NCBI GenBank assembly: GCA_049999805.1 | Contig: JBNGIO010005982.1 | Location: 20,500 to 54,763, forward strand | Length of the DNA: 34,264 nt | Source: Folioceros fuciformis | Lineage: Eukaryota; Anthocerotophyta; Anthocerotopsida; Anthocerotales | Direction: 5' to 3' | Shown here: positions 19,872 through 30,399 of the stretch, piece after piece | Position numbering within the stretch: the stretch's first letter is position 1 | Layout: every line of letters starts with the position of its first letter | The notes under the pieces: generated by a model | What the model was told of the DNA's origin: nothing | Database searches by the model: none | What the model saw: only the letters and a program-made list of their open reading frames with translations | Made by a program: the position numbers and the translations under genes

Positions 19872-20240
19872 TTGTGAGTGGAGAGAGACGCATCCAAAAG
19901 TTTGGACCATATACGACCGTACAAAACTTTGCGTGAAAGCCAGCCTAACCGTATCGGTGTTCCATAAGCCATAGATATATACATACATATATAAGTCTGG
20001 GTTAGGGATGGGAATAGTTGAAATATTTTATATTAAATAAATACATAACTATAAATATTACTTGGATTAATAATTAGATGGGATGCTTGAAGGGAAAGGG
20101 AAGGGGAAGCATAGTGTCGGCTTGGTGCCAGTACTTTGACAAGGAGTATGCCGTGGTACAAGATGGGTTCGATTTGTCTTTTGTGGACTTCAATCAAATC
20201 CTCCTTCTATTGCAATAAGCTTCTCTAGTATTCTTCACGG

Positions 20241-20283
20241 CTAGCCATAAAAATCAGGTGGCCAGGTTTGGGCCCCACTGATC
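20241..20283. repeat. Dispersed repeat, copy A (partner at 30357-30399)
   Basis: Forty-three bases starting CTAGCCATAAAAATCAGGTG match 30357-30399 with four mismatches. Looser similarity continues downstream, with ACCGG-rich short motifs in both copies. They look like two old copies of a non-autonomous element. Confidence 0.8.
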
Positions 20284-20584
20284 TGTCACTGTTCTTATAC
20301 GAGTGTGCTTGCAAAGGTTGCCACATAACATGTGACCATCATACATACACCATATACAGTATAGGCTTGACCGGCTACCGGTTGTGTCTGCCACCGGGTT
20401 GTAAGAATATGGTTTAGGTACTAAAACCCTCATTTCAAATCGTGGTTTGCTTACACTACGGTGCACGAAATTGGCGCCAAATTCGTGCTCCTTCGATGGA
20501 CAACGGTGATCCTAGCTAACCTCGCTTACCACCAAATGATGCGCCCCGTACTACTTACTACCAAATAATCGTATAATACCTGTC

Positions 20585-20880
20585 ATGGATTTTGACTTGC
20601 CAAGGGATTGTCCATTCTCGATAGAAGTACCATGTCCTAGTTCATTTCGAGAATGGCAGCTCACTTGGCAAAAGTTGCTGTACAAACATTCTTTAGCTCT
20701 AGAACGCATAAAGGAGGCTAGAATCGCCCATATTCCTTGGGAAAGAGTGCAAGATTTTGTGGCAGGAATGGATAGCCAGCATGAAGCACCGAAAAATTTT
20801 ACTCGTGTTTGGACAAAAAGGCCTAGCCAATTACCACAACCAAGCCAGCCAAAAATAGATTCTCCGATCACTGTAGTCAG
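20585..20880 (+). CDS. Orphan exon-like open frame ending at a splice donor
   Basis: The open frame gives a natural-looking protein (DLPRDCPFSIEVP, REWQLTWQKLLYKHSLALER, HIPWERVQDFVAGM) and then a Pro/Gln-rich stretch. It ends at a good donor (GTCAG then GTACATTGG) at 20881. No domain is recognised. It could be the first exon of the methyltransferase-like relic at 25445. However, this donor leaves two extra bases (phase 2), while the likeliest acceptor there expects phase 0, so the link is not supported by phase. Confidence 0.35.
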
Positions 20881-21049
20881 GTACATTGGTTTCAAATTGC
20901 TTCTTTCAATTTGTTTTCAAATGTCACATGATGCTGTCACAACCTCACTTTTCATAGTGGTAGAGTTTGCTCCACTACACTTTATTCTTATCAAATCATA
21001 TACCAAACTGTTTGCCTTAGTGAGCCGAATCTAACCATATGGTATGTGT

Positions 21050-21305
21050 CCAATGTTGAGCACATTTGAGTAGAATGCTGCAAGAAAAGGTTTTCTTCAC
21101 ATCCTGACTTTGGGTGTTCAATTCTTTGTCCAGCCTTCACTAATTGTTGCATGCTATATACCATTCTGTTTCGCTCACCAACACAAACAGAATGACTTGT
21201 TTTTTGTGCATTTTGGAGCACATTTGAGTACGCTGCAGCAAGAAAAGGTTTTCTTCATATCCTGAATTTGGGTGTTCAGTTCTTTCTCCAATCTTCACTA
21301 ATTGT
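21050..21305 (-). repeat. ~158-bp repeat family, two tandem copies
   Basis: TTTTCTTCACATCCTGACTT (about 21092) and its variant near 21250 mark two units about 158 bp apart. Both contain GGGTGTTCAxTTCTTTxTCC and CTTCACTAATTG. The reverse complement of the same unit occurs three times at 31330-31760. One frame of the unit reads MVYSMQQLVKxGxRIEHPKS, but I do not think it is a gene. Confidence 0.85.
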
Positions 21306-21563
21306 AAGTAGACAGCCTACCCCATTGCCATAGGTGGGGTGTCTGCTGTATAAGTACCTTCCCTACCTACGTAGGTGTCTTCCCTTTTCCTCACGTAGGT
21401 ACTCTCTCTACGTATCTAGGTAGACATCCTACTACATAGGTATCTTCTTATCCTAACCTACTAGAATAGAACTAAAAAAATCCATAAAAACCTTCACCAG
21501 CTGCTCACTACCTACCATGGGCACTTGCCCAGAAACCTACCTTCCACATGCCCCCCTTCGAAC

Positions 21564-21813
21564 TGTTCTGAACAATATCTAGGTTAGGGCACTATTCATT
21601 AGGGCGCCTCACTTAAACATTATTATATATCTAGGGCATTAAGTAGTTACTTAATTAGTTTCTCTAGGTAGTTAGTTGTTATATTAATTACAACCAACTA
21701 ACAGTTATAACAACTTATGGTTATAACTACCTAACCACCTAACCACCTTGCTTATAAATAGGCTTTGTACTTTCTATTATATATTGTAATAGAGCTTAGC
21801 ATGATTTTCATCA
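21564..21813 (+). mobile_element. Probable 5' LTR remains of a Ty1/copia retrotransposon
   Basis: A TATA box (TATAAATA, 21753-21760) sits about 55 bp before the sequence ending TCATCA at 21813, which directly abuts a primer-binding site. This is the arrangement at the 3' part of a 5' LTR. The left border is a guess, taken from a TG near 21564. No matching 3' LTR was found in the window. Confidence 0.5.
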
Positions 21814-21825
21814 TGGTATCAGAGT
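21814..21825 (+). mobile_element. Primer-binding site for initiator Met tRNA
   Basis: TGGTATCAGAGT matches the usual copia primer-binding site TGGTATCAGAGC at 11 of 12 positions. It lies directly after the LTR-like end and before the gag-like region. Confidence 0.85.
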
Positions 21826-22050
21826 AGCTTTGCTCTTGATGCTAGAACTACTTTCCTATTTCCTCCTAAGGCATTCATTCTCCTATGCTTCCTTTCCAAT
21901 TAGATTTTTAAATGGAACTTCTATGCGCTGGAGATCTCGCTTTTGGCAGCTCCATGATGTTTTTGGCAGCAAATGGATCAAATTGTACATCCTTAAAGCA
22001 TCATGCTTTAAGGATGCACAATTTGTGCATCAAATCCTTGCCCTTGCACC

Positions 22051-23920
22051 ATGGATTCTCCAAATCCCATTAAACAAGGAGTTTGGAGAAATATCAACGC
22101 TGCAAGGCAAGAGAAGCGAGAGAAGGACCACAAAAACAACAAAGTGCATGGCTGTGAAGAGCTTGAAGACGTCTCTAAACAAGTTGCTAATTTCATTGGA
22201 TCTATTTTGATTAAGTCACCAGATCAAGGAAATTTAATTAGACTTACTAGACGAGATCTACTTACCTCTTTTGATTTGTTGCAAGTTTGTGCAATCCAAT
22301 TAGCTCTTCAACATATTCCTAACTTGGTTGCTGGCCCTTCATTTCCCGGCTTGAAACTCTTGGTTGCATAAAGAGTAACATTAGACTTACCTAAAAATCC
22401 AATCATTCTAATTTTGCCTTTTTGCAACAAGAAATTAGCAATATTCGGGATCATCTAGATAGGCTTCTTCCCAAAGGAGATTCTGATTTTGATGATAAGA
22501 TAGATACTCCAGTAAATATAGCTGGCCAAGCCGAGATGATCTGCTCCAAATACGCATGTCCTTTCTCCGCTCGCGGTGATCGGAAATCAAGTGCGCCTAT
22601 CGGACAAATTAATCATCTATTTTGAACTCACTTGCGATGACTGGAGTAAATGTTGACGACTCCGATATTAATCAACTTGAAAAAGTTAAAAAGCAGTGGC
22701 TAGAGGAGCCGAAGGCCAAATGGCTTGATGAGAAGAAGAGTTGGGAAGCCGAAAAGGCTAAAGAGAAAGAAAAATTCAAACATGATCCAAAGACGTCAAC
22801 AACAGTGGTTCATGAAGATAGCTTTAAGGAGAAGGATAGATTCAATGGAAAAGGATATGATGTATGGAGTATTCGCATGCAAGGAGTATTGCGGCAGCAT
22901 GAACTATGGGATATAGTGAGTGGTTCCAATGATCGTCCCATGTGGGGATTCGACTCTATAGAAGCATGGGACAATAAGGATCAGAAGGCCCAAGATATTC
23001 TAGTGAGTGGACTTACTGAATCCATGGTTCGCTAAGTTTTTGAAGTCTATTCCTCCAAGGACATGTGGGACCACCTTGCCCAGTTATATTCATCTAAGGA
23101 TGTAATGAGCTTGTTGTCTGCTACCCGCAATTTTCATAATCTCAAGATGAGAGAGAATGACTCCATTGATAATCATATCAGCATTTTTCGAATCGCCAAG
23201 TCCAACCTTGAAGCAGCATCCGGCACCAAGTTGACCGAACAATCCTGTTTTATGACTCTTCTCGCCTCTCTACCACCCTCCTACATGGCTTTTGTGACTA
23301 CTCAAAATGCAGTTCTCCGAGCTGCTCAGAAAAATCATGAAGCCTTTGGTGATGCCAACTTGGATTTAAGCGTCACCGAATTGATTGGAGCAATCATACA
23401 GGAGGACCAAAGTCGTCGACATGAATCCATATCAACTAGACAGCAGCTGATGTTCACTGGATGAGGTAGAGGAAGAGGTCGAGGCCGAGGTCGCGGCAGA
23501 GGACTTGTTTCTTCACGACTCAATTCCAACCAATATTCACAAGGCGGTGAATCCTCGTCTTCTTCAGCACCTGCAAGAGGTAATAAGAAGACTAGAGTTA
23601 TTTGTAATTGGTGCAGAATTCCGAATCATATGGAGAAGAATTACAAGAAAAAGAAGAACGGCGAGCCTAGGAAGAAGGCTGCCTCTGGAGCACATGTTGT
23701 AGTGAAGAAACAATCTTCCACAACATCGGCAGCTCTCACTGTCTGCATGGCATCATCAAAGCCATCAAACCAATATTGGTATTTGGACAGTGGAGCTACA
23801 TCACATATCTGTCACAACAAAAACTCTTTTGAGTCTTATTCGCCAGCCACAGGACACCAGACTGTGTGACTGGGCGATGATCACAACCTCCCCATCTTTG
23901 GTGTAGGTTCATGTGGAGGC
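22051..23920 (+). pseudogene. Truncated Ty1/copia gag-protease region with in-frame stops
   Basis: A leader block (from 22051) is followed in another frame by a UBN2-type gag: FNGKGYDVWSIRMQGVLR, ELWDIVSG, MWDHLAQLYSSKDV, LLASLPPSYMAF. A Gly/Arg run comes next, then a zinc knuckle, then the aspartic-protease signature YWYLDSGATSHIC. The knuckle is damaged: CNWC...H is present but the final Cys is Tyr. From 22622 to 23869 the reading frame is constant but has stops at 23033-23035 (TAA), 23462-23464 (TGA) and 23867-23869 (TGA). Recognisable copia sequence stops near 23920; integrase, reverse transcriptase and RNase H are absent. This is a dead, 3'-truncated copy. Confidence 0.9.
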
Positions 23921-24222
23921 AAAACCCGGGGCACTGATTGCCAACGGGTTCCACCTTTAGTGGCCACACTTATCCCACTGTCGTTGAGACATTGGGTTTC
24001 GTTCCCACGAAGGAGCAATGGGGTTCCTTGCTGCTGTGGATGGAGGGTCGGACTTGATCAACTCGATGATGGATTCAAGGGCTCCTCTCCAGCTCCGATC
24101 AGGCGTAGGACAGGCCTCGCTGTCTGGCGGTCAGCTGCACCTCTCTCGGTGCCCACAAACTCACTTCAATCACTACAACGACCCTAACCTCTCAGATCTG
24201 CGACTTCCCTCACACACTTCAC
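23921..24222. other. Junction stretch between two mobile elements
   Basis: Short overlapping open frames here (for example 23960-24187) have no recognised motif. The right part is rich in CACTCACT and CAGCAAC-like simple sequence. No gene is supported. Confidence 0.4.
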
Positions 24223-25056
24223 TCACTCTCTCACTCCAGCACCAACACTAGCAACTACCAGCAACCAGCAACGGCACCATATGATCTTGAACTGGTTTTG
24301 AAAAGATATATTATGCAGCAGATGAACCGCTGCAACATTCTGATACCCTGCTTTCCCATACAGTACAGGCCACACAAGCTTTCTAAAGTCCGGCACCTCT
24401 TTCACCTCATGAATGTCTGGCATGGGGGTATACGCATTCTGCATGACCGTAATAAGGTTTGGTGAAGTCAAAGCTTCCTTCCGACTGAGTGGCGTTGAAA
24501 AGCTGGGAAACATGTGATCTACTTGGTCGTGCATATTGCCCACTAATAAGAACCCCACTTTTATCTTCACAAAAACCCGGTTTTCCACTAACATATTCAA
24601 ATAAGGAAAAAACAACGCGTTTTTGTTTTCTTGTGCAGTGTTGTCTAGCTGCAAGTATAGAACTCTAGGTAGCAGGCTGTCGTACTTGTATATCACGCGC
24701 TGAATAATTGATATTGTTAGGTTTGCATCGTTTTGAATGTTCCCAAACTCGGTGAAGAGCTTGGGTATCATAGTCTTGTTGTATATCATACACCCTACCA
24801 CAAGCACATCAAAGAGGCCAACATCCACCAAATCTTTTGGTACTTGAACGAAATGGGGCAGCTGAGTCTTTTGTTGATTTATTCCATCCACTGATATCCC
24901 AATGTACTTCCCGGGGTCGCCATAACATTTGACCCGATGTTTGATACTCTTCTCGTGCTCTGCTTTCAATCTATGTTGATGTATCTTCAGGTCAGATTCG
25001 AAGCCCTCTACAAAAAACGCATGGAACTTCAAATCAGAATAAGAAGAAATATGCAC
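24223..25056 (-). mobile_element. DUF7869-like transposase-type open frame, copy 1
   Basis: A 277-codon open frame starts at 25056. It contains GKYIGISVDGINQQKTQLPH, then VLYLQLDNTAQENKNALFFP, then GFLLVGNMHDQVDHMFPSFS. The pattern of a first Asp, then LQLDN...NK, then a G(H/N)xHxxxDxxF block is what I know from DUF7869 proteins, which are numerous in some plants and probably encoded by DNA elements. The usual GHTHEDIDQ-like block reads GNMHDQVDH here. A full protein would be expected to be longer, and no zinc-binding N-terminus is seen, so the copy is probably partial. A second copy lies at 31774-32445, and a 20-bp palindrome lies just upstream of both. Confidence 0.6.
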
Positions 25057-25068
25057 TAATGGTGGGCG

Positions 25069-25324
25069 TGCGCCGGTCTAACGGCGCACACCTACTTGCA
25101 GAAAAATGGCCCGAGTGCGCCGGAAGACCGGCTCATTCCGACCATTTTTCTGTAATGCGTTATACATTACGGAAGGGGTGCACCAGTAGACCAGCGCACT
25201 CCGGCCATTTTTCTGTAATGCGATATACATTACGGAAGGGGTGTGCCGGTAGACCTGCGCACTCCGGCCATTTTTTCGTAATGCGATATACATTATGGAA
25301 GGGGTGCGCTGGTAGACCGGCACA
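25069..25324. repeat. Array of 20-bp palindromes, mostly at exact 63-bp spacing
   Basis: Five palindrome-like 20-mers start at 25069, 25116, 25179, 25242 and 25305; the last four are exactly 63 bp apart. The best form is TGCGCCGGT-CT-ACCGGCGCA, two 9-bp arms around two bases. Between them lies GGCCATTTTTCTGTAATGCG and TACATTACGGAAGGGG, itself partly palindromic. At the left end, 25100-25155 forms a larger imperfect hairpin with CAGAAAAATGG facing CCATTTTTCTG. The 103-codon open frame across the array is a by-product of the repeat. Confidence 0.95.
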
Positions 25325-25444
25325 CTCCGGCTATTTTTCTGTAATTAGAAGTGATTTTTCCCTTACGTAGGCTGGAGTGACATAGTTCCTAATTTGTGAT
25401 TTTGCTTTTTGTGTGGTTCTTCTGAACAAAATGCTTTTTGGTAG

Positions 25445-26200
25445 AAACCAGCAAACACCATAGACCTTGAAGCATTGTCGAAGCCTTTTCAAGATTATGT
25501 TTATTCTGCTAGAAAGTGGAAGCGCAAGGAAGAAGAAAAGCAGAGACTCGCAAATGCAGATATGGATGCAGGATTATCAGAGTTCAGAGTCCGAAATAGT
25601 AACAATAAGACCAAGTATCAAGTTATCCATCGAAACGTTCTGGAGATGAAAGCATTTCTAGTAAAACGGCCGTATACTCTCTTATTTGCAGATTTGCCTC
25701 GGGAACTGCAACGACATGAATATGACAGGCAGCTGACAAGCGAAGAGCTTGAGGACATGATTCGAGGGTTTTCAGAATGCACCAGCAGTAATGTGTATAG
25801 GGTGGTTCTTATGCATGACGTGGATCGGATTACATAGGCTAGGGAAGCACTTCGGCCATGGTGCAAGAAGGGAACCATTCAGACCTTAGTGTGCGAGAAG
25901 ACTAACATACCTCCCAATGCAGGCGCAGTAGAGCCTGTTGAGTATTTAACTGTTGGAAGTGCAGTTCACTCTGAAGCTCATGACACAAAAGCTTCATTAT
26001 TCGCGAATCAGGGATTCCTTCTTCTGAGAGTTATAAGGCATGGTGCTGTGGTGAAGAAACATATGTTCCACTCGGCAGATTCTCTAGACGTTTCGCCGTA
26101 TCAAAAGCCCCTTGGTTTAATGGGTATGTTGGTGAATATGTTCTCCGCTGAAGGGGATTGGGTAGTGGATGCTTGTGCAGGATCGGGGTCATTTCTATAG
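25445..26200 (+). pseudogene. DNA amino-methyltransferase-like relic (motif IV - X - I order)
   Basis: After an acceptor-like TTTTTGGTAG the frame reads KPANTIDLEALSKPFQDYVY, a charged helix, then KRPYTLLFADLPRELQRHEY, ELEDMIRGF, RVVLMHD. A TAG at 25835-25837 follows. The same frame then continues to YQKPLGLMGMLVNMFSAEGD and VVDACAGSGSFL, and stops at 26198-26200. The order of a DPPY-like motif, then a KP..L helix, then a D.CAGSGS AdoMet-binding loop is that of beta-class N4-cytosine or N6-adenine DNA methyltransferases. The catalytic DPPY/SPPY position reads ADLP, so activity is unlikely. It could be a host gene relic or a mobile-element gene. A possible continuation (LAMDNNNLCRNARIP) appears at about 27352, after an unrelated reversed segment. 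Confidence 0.5.
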
Positions 26201-27290
26201 TCTTCGATTCAAACCATGGCTTGCCTTGCATTTCACTGGTTTTAAGTACACCCCATTTGAAGAAGGAGTAGATGCCTCCTTTCACTTTCTTTTTCTTTTC
26301 TTTCTCATCCTTGCTACCACATGTTTTGCTTGCTTTGGAAGTTCTAAGGCTTCCCACTTCAAAAATATCTTATTCACATTTTCCCACTCTCTCCCCTCCA
26401 CCTTTGCCATACAAAATATATGTGTCCTATTGTCAACCTCATGCCGCTTATATTGCTCATCTTCCTGACCCTCATTGTCTTCTATCAACCCTAAGACCTT
26501 GTAGAGATTGAACTTCCAATTCATACTTATGGTCACACCATCTCGCTTCACTATTTGAAGTTTATCCGTAAGTATCAAACTTTCTTTTTAAATAAAGCTC
26601 ATCCTTTTCCACTTACCGGACATTATGTTGTGGTCTATAGTGAGAACTCACATCTCATGTTAATCCACAATCCACATGTGCCTTCATTCATTGGTACTTT
26701 GCTTTTGACGGTGCTATGTTCGCCAAATGCAGGGTAACTTGGAAAATATGATTGCCACCTACTAGCTCCATGACATACTTCTTTGCCTGAAACTTTGCCA
26801 TGTCTAACTTCAAGATGTCATTTGTAGTCATTGGGGTCGATCATGCACAACAAGGGCATAACACCTTCTTCCATCCTCCCCTTTGCAATTACTCTTGCAA
26901 GATACCTTGCCCATGCTTCGTCCACCTTTCTTATTTGTGCATCACCAGTAAAGAATCACGCTTGCCGCAAATTTTCTAGCTTTACAAGCATTAGTCTCTG
27001 GCTGCACCTTCTTGTTTGAGCTTTACAAGCACCATCTTTGACTGCACCTTCTTGTTGTAGGGTGACTCGTGGATGCTCTGAACTTCATCCTCATCGTGGA
27101 AGGAATCCTTGATTCTCTCTTTGTCTATGGTCACATGCAACATTGACATGTCATTGCTATGTCGGGCATGCACGCCCCGCTTTCTCTTCTTCCTCGTCAT
27201 ATCGCTCCCCATGTCCAAAATTCCTTGGCCAGACACTGGCACTCCCTCGAGATATGTCCAAAATTCCTTGGCTGACAATGTCACTACCTC
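26201..27290 (-). pseudogene. Unknown mobile-element-like coding relic
   Basis: Several minus-strand blocks read as natural protein but are split by stops and at least one frameshift: MTLSAKEFWTYLEGVPVSGQ and HVTIDKERIKDSFHDEDEV (27284-26991); DEAWARYLARVIAKGRMEEG (about 26880-26940); TTNDILKLDMAKFQAKKYVM (about 26740-26830, shifted frame); GVTISMNWKFNLYKVLGL and KIFLKWEALELPKQAKH (26578-26282). The strand order is consistent with one broken gene of at least 330 codons. I recognise no domain. It sits between two parts of the methyltransferase-like relic, as if inserted there. Confidence 0.4.
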
Positions 27291-27419
27291 GAGCTGTTTC
27301 CGTTTCTTGACTTGTCATTACCAACACCCACTTAGTTTGCTTTGTTTAGAACTTTGGCTATGGATAATAATAATTTATGCAGGAATGCGCGGATTCCACG
27401 GTGCGTCTCCCGCCTGATT

Positions 27420-27934
27420 CCCGTTGTCGTTGGTATAGTGCTATGTTGGACATCGCCCGCCACGAACATCTCGGTTGTAGTGCCCTCTAGGTTTGTCTTT
27501 GCTCGACGTGAGCTGCACATTATTCCTTCGAAGGTTTATTGTAGTCCGCTAAAAACAAATACCCAGCAAGAAAGACATAGCCCTTGCCTCTGATTCCTTG
27601 CAGGGAAGTACTGCACGAATACTGTTTGCCGTGATGCCCTAGACAAGGGTACAGTCCACAGTAAAAAGCATCAGACAGCAGCAGGTGACAAGGAAAAGAG
27701 CTTCAGGAACAAAGGCGCAGCTCTCTTTGAAGAATCAACGCACAAGTTCTTAGGCCAGTCGTTCACACAAGGAGGACGGCTGTACTGCTTTATGTACATT
27801 CCTGCGATAGTGCTTTCCTTCCACTGTTGACTTGTGGAACCTGATCGTACTTTCAAAGTAGACATGACACAATGGTCTTATTCCCCTGACGAGGATCCAC
27901 AAAAAATTGCCCTTTACCACTAGGAAATGCTGAT
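27420..27934. other. 3' flank of the P450 gene
   Basis: No protein or RNA gene is recognised. The stretch nearest 27935 is probably the 3' untranslated region of the P450 gene on the minus strand. Confidence 0.4.
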
Positions 27935-30279
27935 TTATGACCGCCTCCTTCGAATTCTCAAAGGCAGTCCCTCAGCAGGTTTTGGCAACAGCCAATCCAC
28001 TTTTTTCGGAACCAGTGCGAGCTCTATTGTTGGCTCAAATCTGCTCAGCACAGGCATGAACGTGACGAAAGCCTGGTCAGCCTGGGAGGTGAACCTGGAT
28101 TGCAACCAACAAACGTCCAGCCGCCAGATTTTGACCAGACCAGGTATGCCCACTTACTCATAAGACTGAATGAAACGATGCAGAAACACCAAAATGTCCA
28201 GCTTGCCCAACTCACTACCCGGGCATACTCTGTAACCATTTCCGAAAGGTGTGTACGTATTGGTCTTCGGCGCCGTCTGCATCCATAAACCCCACATGAT
28301 GGTTTTCCGAGCTCAGAATACCAATCTGTGTTCTCTGAAATTGTGCCTAGCTATGGTAACCACACGGTTGATCTTACCTTGAACCGGTCCGGATCAAATC
28401 TGTAAGGATCCGGGAAGAGCTTGGAGTCGAGATGGACAGACCGGAACCAGGTAATTACTGTCCACCCTTTTGGGAAAAAGATTCCTGCAAAATCCATCCA
28501 CTCTCCGTCACCTTCCCAACGATAAATACTTAGTTGTAGGATTGCACAAGACGGACAGGTAACAGGTTGAGGGCTTAGAGCTGGACGACGTACCTTTGTA
28601 AACCACATCCTGGATTGCCTCCCTCAGAGCAAATGGAGCAACGTTAGCTAGTCTCAAGCTCTCGTCAAGTACCTGCGAACGCGCCACATGTTGTGATGCG
28701 GGTCATGAGCCCTCAAAGGATCCCGCGCCCTCAGTTTTGTGACTTACACGCCGGGTCACGGGCAGCTGCTGTAGGTCATCCCAGGTGATAGGATCATCTT
28801 TGCATGTGCGCCTTCCCGCAACCGCGTCATTCTCGGCCTACAGGATCCAAAGAGAAAATGCAGCTTGGATGTGACAAATAAAATACCAGTACCTTACAAA
28901 AGGGAACAGTTGTGAGACTTCAAAGGATCGGATTTGCGTGCCTTGACTGCCTGGAAGATGTCTGGATGTAGACAAAGATTGTTTAACACCCAACATAGAG
29001 ATGTTGCCGTGGTGTCGTAACCAGCGAACATGACAAAGATGATGTTGTCTGTAATCTGGTGGTTCTTGAGGTCCTCCAATTTAAGAAAAGAAGCAATCAG
29101 GTCCTCGTGGTGTGCTGATGACGTTGCCGCCCGTCGTCCTTCAATCACATCGTTCAACAAGCTGACAATTTGTTGCCGTGCCTGCGAATCCAAGGCAGAA
29201 ACCTTAAGGATGGCACGGTAATGGCAACGAATTCCGCACGTTAAGCAAGCGGAAGGTGGGGATGCATGTAGAACGTACTTCCATAGCCCGTTTGTACGGC
29301 GTCCCTGGTATGCTGAGAGGGAGGGCGGTGGTCACACCTTTCTCCAGCACAGAGACGCTCTCACGCAGCTTCTCCACGACAGCTCTGTCTGTCAGACTGT
29401 CGCAGATGAACTGCAGGGCTACGTCAAAGGAGAACTGCGCAAGCCAGAACAAATTCCGCATCAGCTTGCTCTGACCGGTGGCAAATCAAATCCGCACCCC
29501 TCTTCCATCACCCCACTGCGATTTACCAAGTACCCTTTTGGCCTCGTCGAAAAGCTTGATCACCACGGACGAAGACGGATCCCATTCCAAAGGCACCATC
29601 GACTGCAAGCAGCCTTGCGCGGTTCTGTCGATCCTGGGAGTGAATCGTCTGAGAGCCTCGGGAGTGAGAGGCGCCAGCACCAGCCTCCGGTACAGCGAGT
29701 GCGCCTCCCCCTCCATCTGGAAGATACCGTGCTTCCCAAACATGTCGGAGGGCGGCCGCCTGTCATAAGCTCCTTTGAACAGCTTGGGAGACTGAGTCAC
29801 GAATTTGATTGTCTCCGGCTCTGTGACGCACACGGTAGGTTTGCCAAGCAAGTGCGTTCGGAAAACAGGCCCGTACCTGTGCAGATTCAGATTCAGGATC
29901 AGGCGCAGCCTAGCGCTGCTGAAATTGCAGGCCAATGAACTTCAAGTGCGCACCCCCCGAACCCGGCTGCAACAACGTATCACCGCTTAATGCGTGGAAG
30001 CAAGAAAGCTTCTGGAGAGGGGGCGGTCAGCAACTGGATGCTCTCGCCCGCCAGAGGCAGCTGCCAGAATCTGCCGCGCACTTCCGCCCCTTTCCTGCTG
30101 GCTGCCGAGCACAGAGCCTGCGAATACAGGAAAATGCAGGCCAGCAAAATGGGGGCAGCCCCCAAGGACACAGCCACCCACACATCAGCGGCCCAACTCC
30201 AGCCCATCCCCTCCATCGCCCGGCTCATCTCACCGCATCTAGCCCTACACATAAGCCCAAGCAACCAGTCCTCTAACAA
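27935..30279 (-). CDS. Cytochrome P450, CYP85 clan, 9 exons, 511 aa
   Basis: P450s of this clan are ER-bound monooxygenases of terpenoid, steroid and abscisic-acid metabolism. Exons (minus): 30279-29984, 29876-29534, 29434-29279, 29181-28942, 28837-28748, 28672-28594, 28484-28378, 28276-28158, 28040-27935. Phases all close and give 511 aa, a normal length. An N-terminal membrane segment (about residues 34-57) precedes LPLAGESIQLL, then YGPVFRTHLLGKPTV. The oxygen-binding I-helix motif is AGYDTT (318-323), the K-helix ESLR (379-382), the PERF region DPYRFDPDRF, and the haem loop FGNGYRVCPG with ligand Cys455; the end is LPKPAEGLPLRI. TNTYTPFGNG and CPGSELGKLDILVFLH recall CYP707A, but the overall family within the clan is open. 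The usual Pro-rich hinge (PPGS) is missing. Exon 4 may end at a GC donor after 28942 (keeping VK) or at a GT six bases earlier. The ATG at 30279 is the most upstream plausible start. Confidence 0.93.
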
Positions 30280-30356
30280 GCACCCAGTTGCTGATGCCCG
30301 CGTACAGTGAAGAGAATGAGCAATCGGAAAATGCCAAGCTTCATTGTGAAGAATGG

Positions 30357-30399
30357 CTAGCCGTAAAAATCAGATGGCCAGGTCTGGGCCCCACCGATC
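30357..30399. repeat. Dispersed repeat, copy B (partner at 20241-20283)
   Basis: CTAGCCGTAAAAATCAGATG and the following bases match 20241-20283 with four mismatches in 43. The copy lies about 80 bp upstream of the P450 start, so it could affect that promoter. Confidence 0.8.

Noticed and set aside
19639-19988. Open frames spanning the 100-N gap
   Set aside because: They are built from unknown bases and tandem repeat; not interpretable.
25069-25370. Repeat-peptide gene encoding CAGRPAHSGHFSVM units
   Set aside because: The frame exists only because the 63-bp unit is a multiple of three; no start context, splice signals or conservation.
20585-25445. A single gene with exon 1 at 20585-20880 and exon 2 at 25445 across a 4.5-kb intron full of mobile DNA
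   Set aside because: Attractive, but the donor leaves phase 2 while the likely acceptor needs phase 0; kept as separate features.
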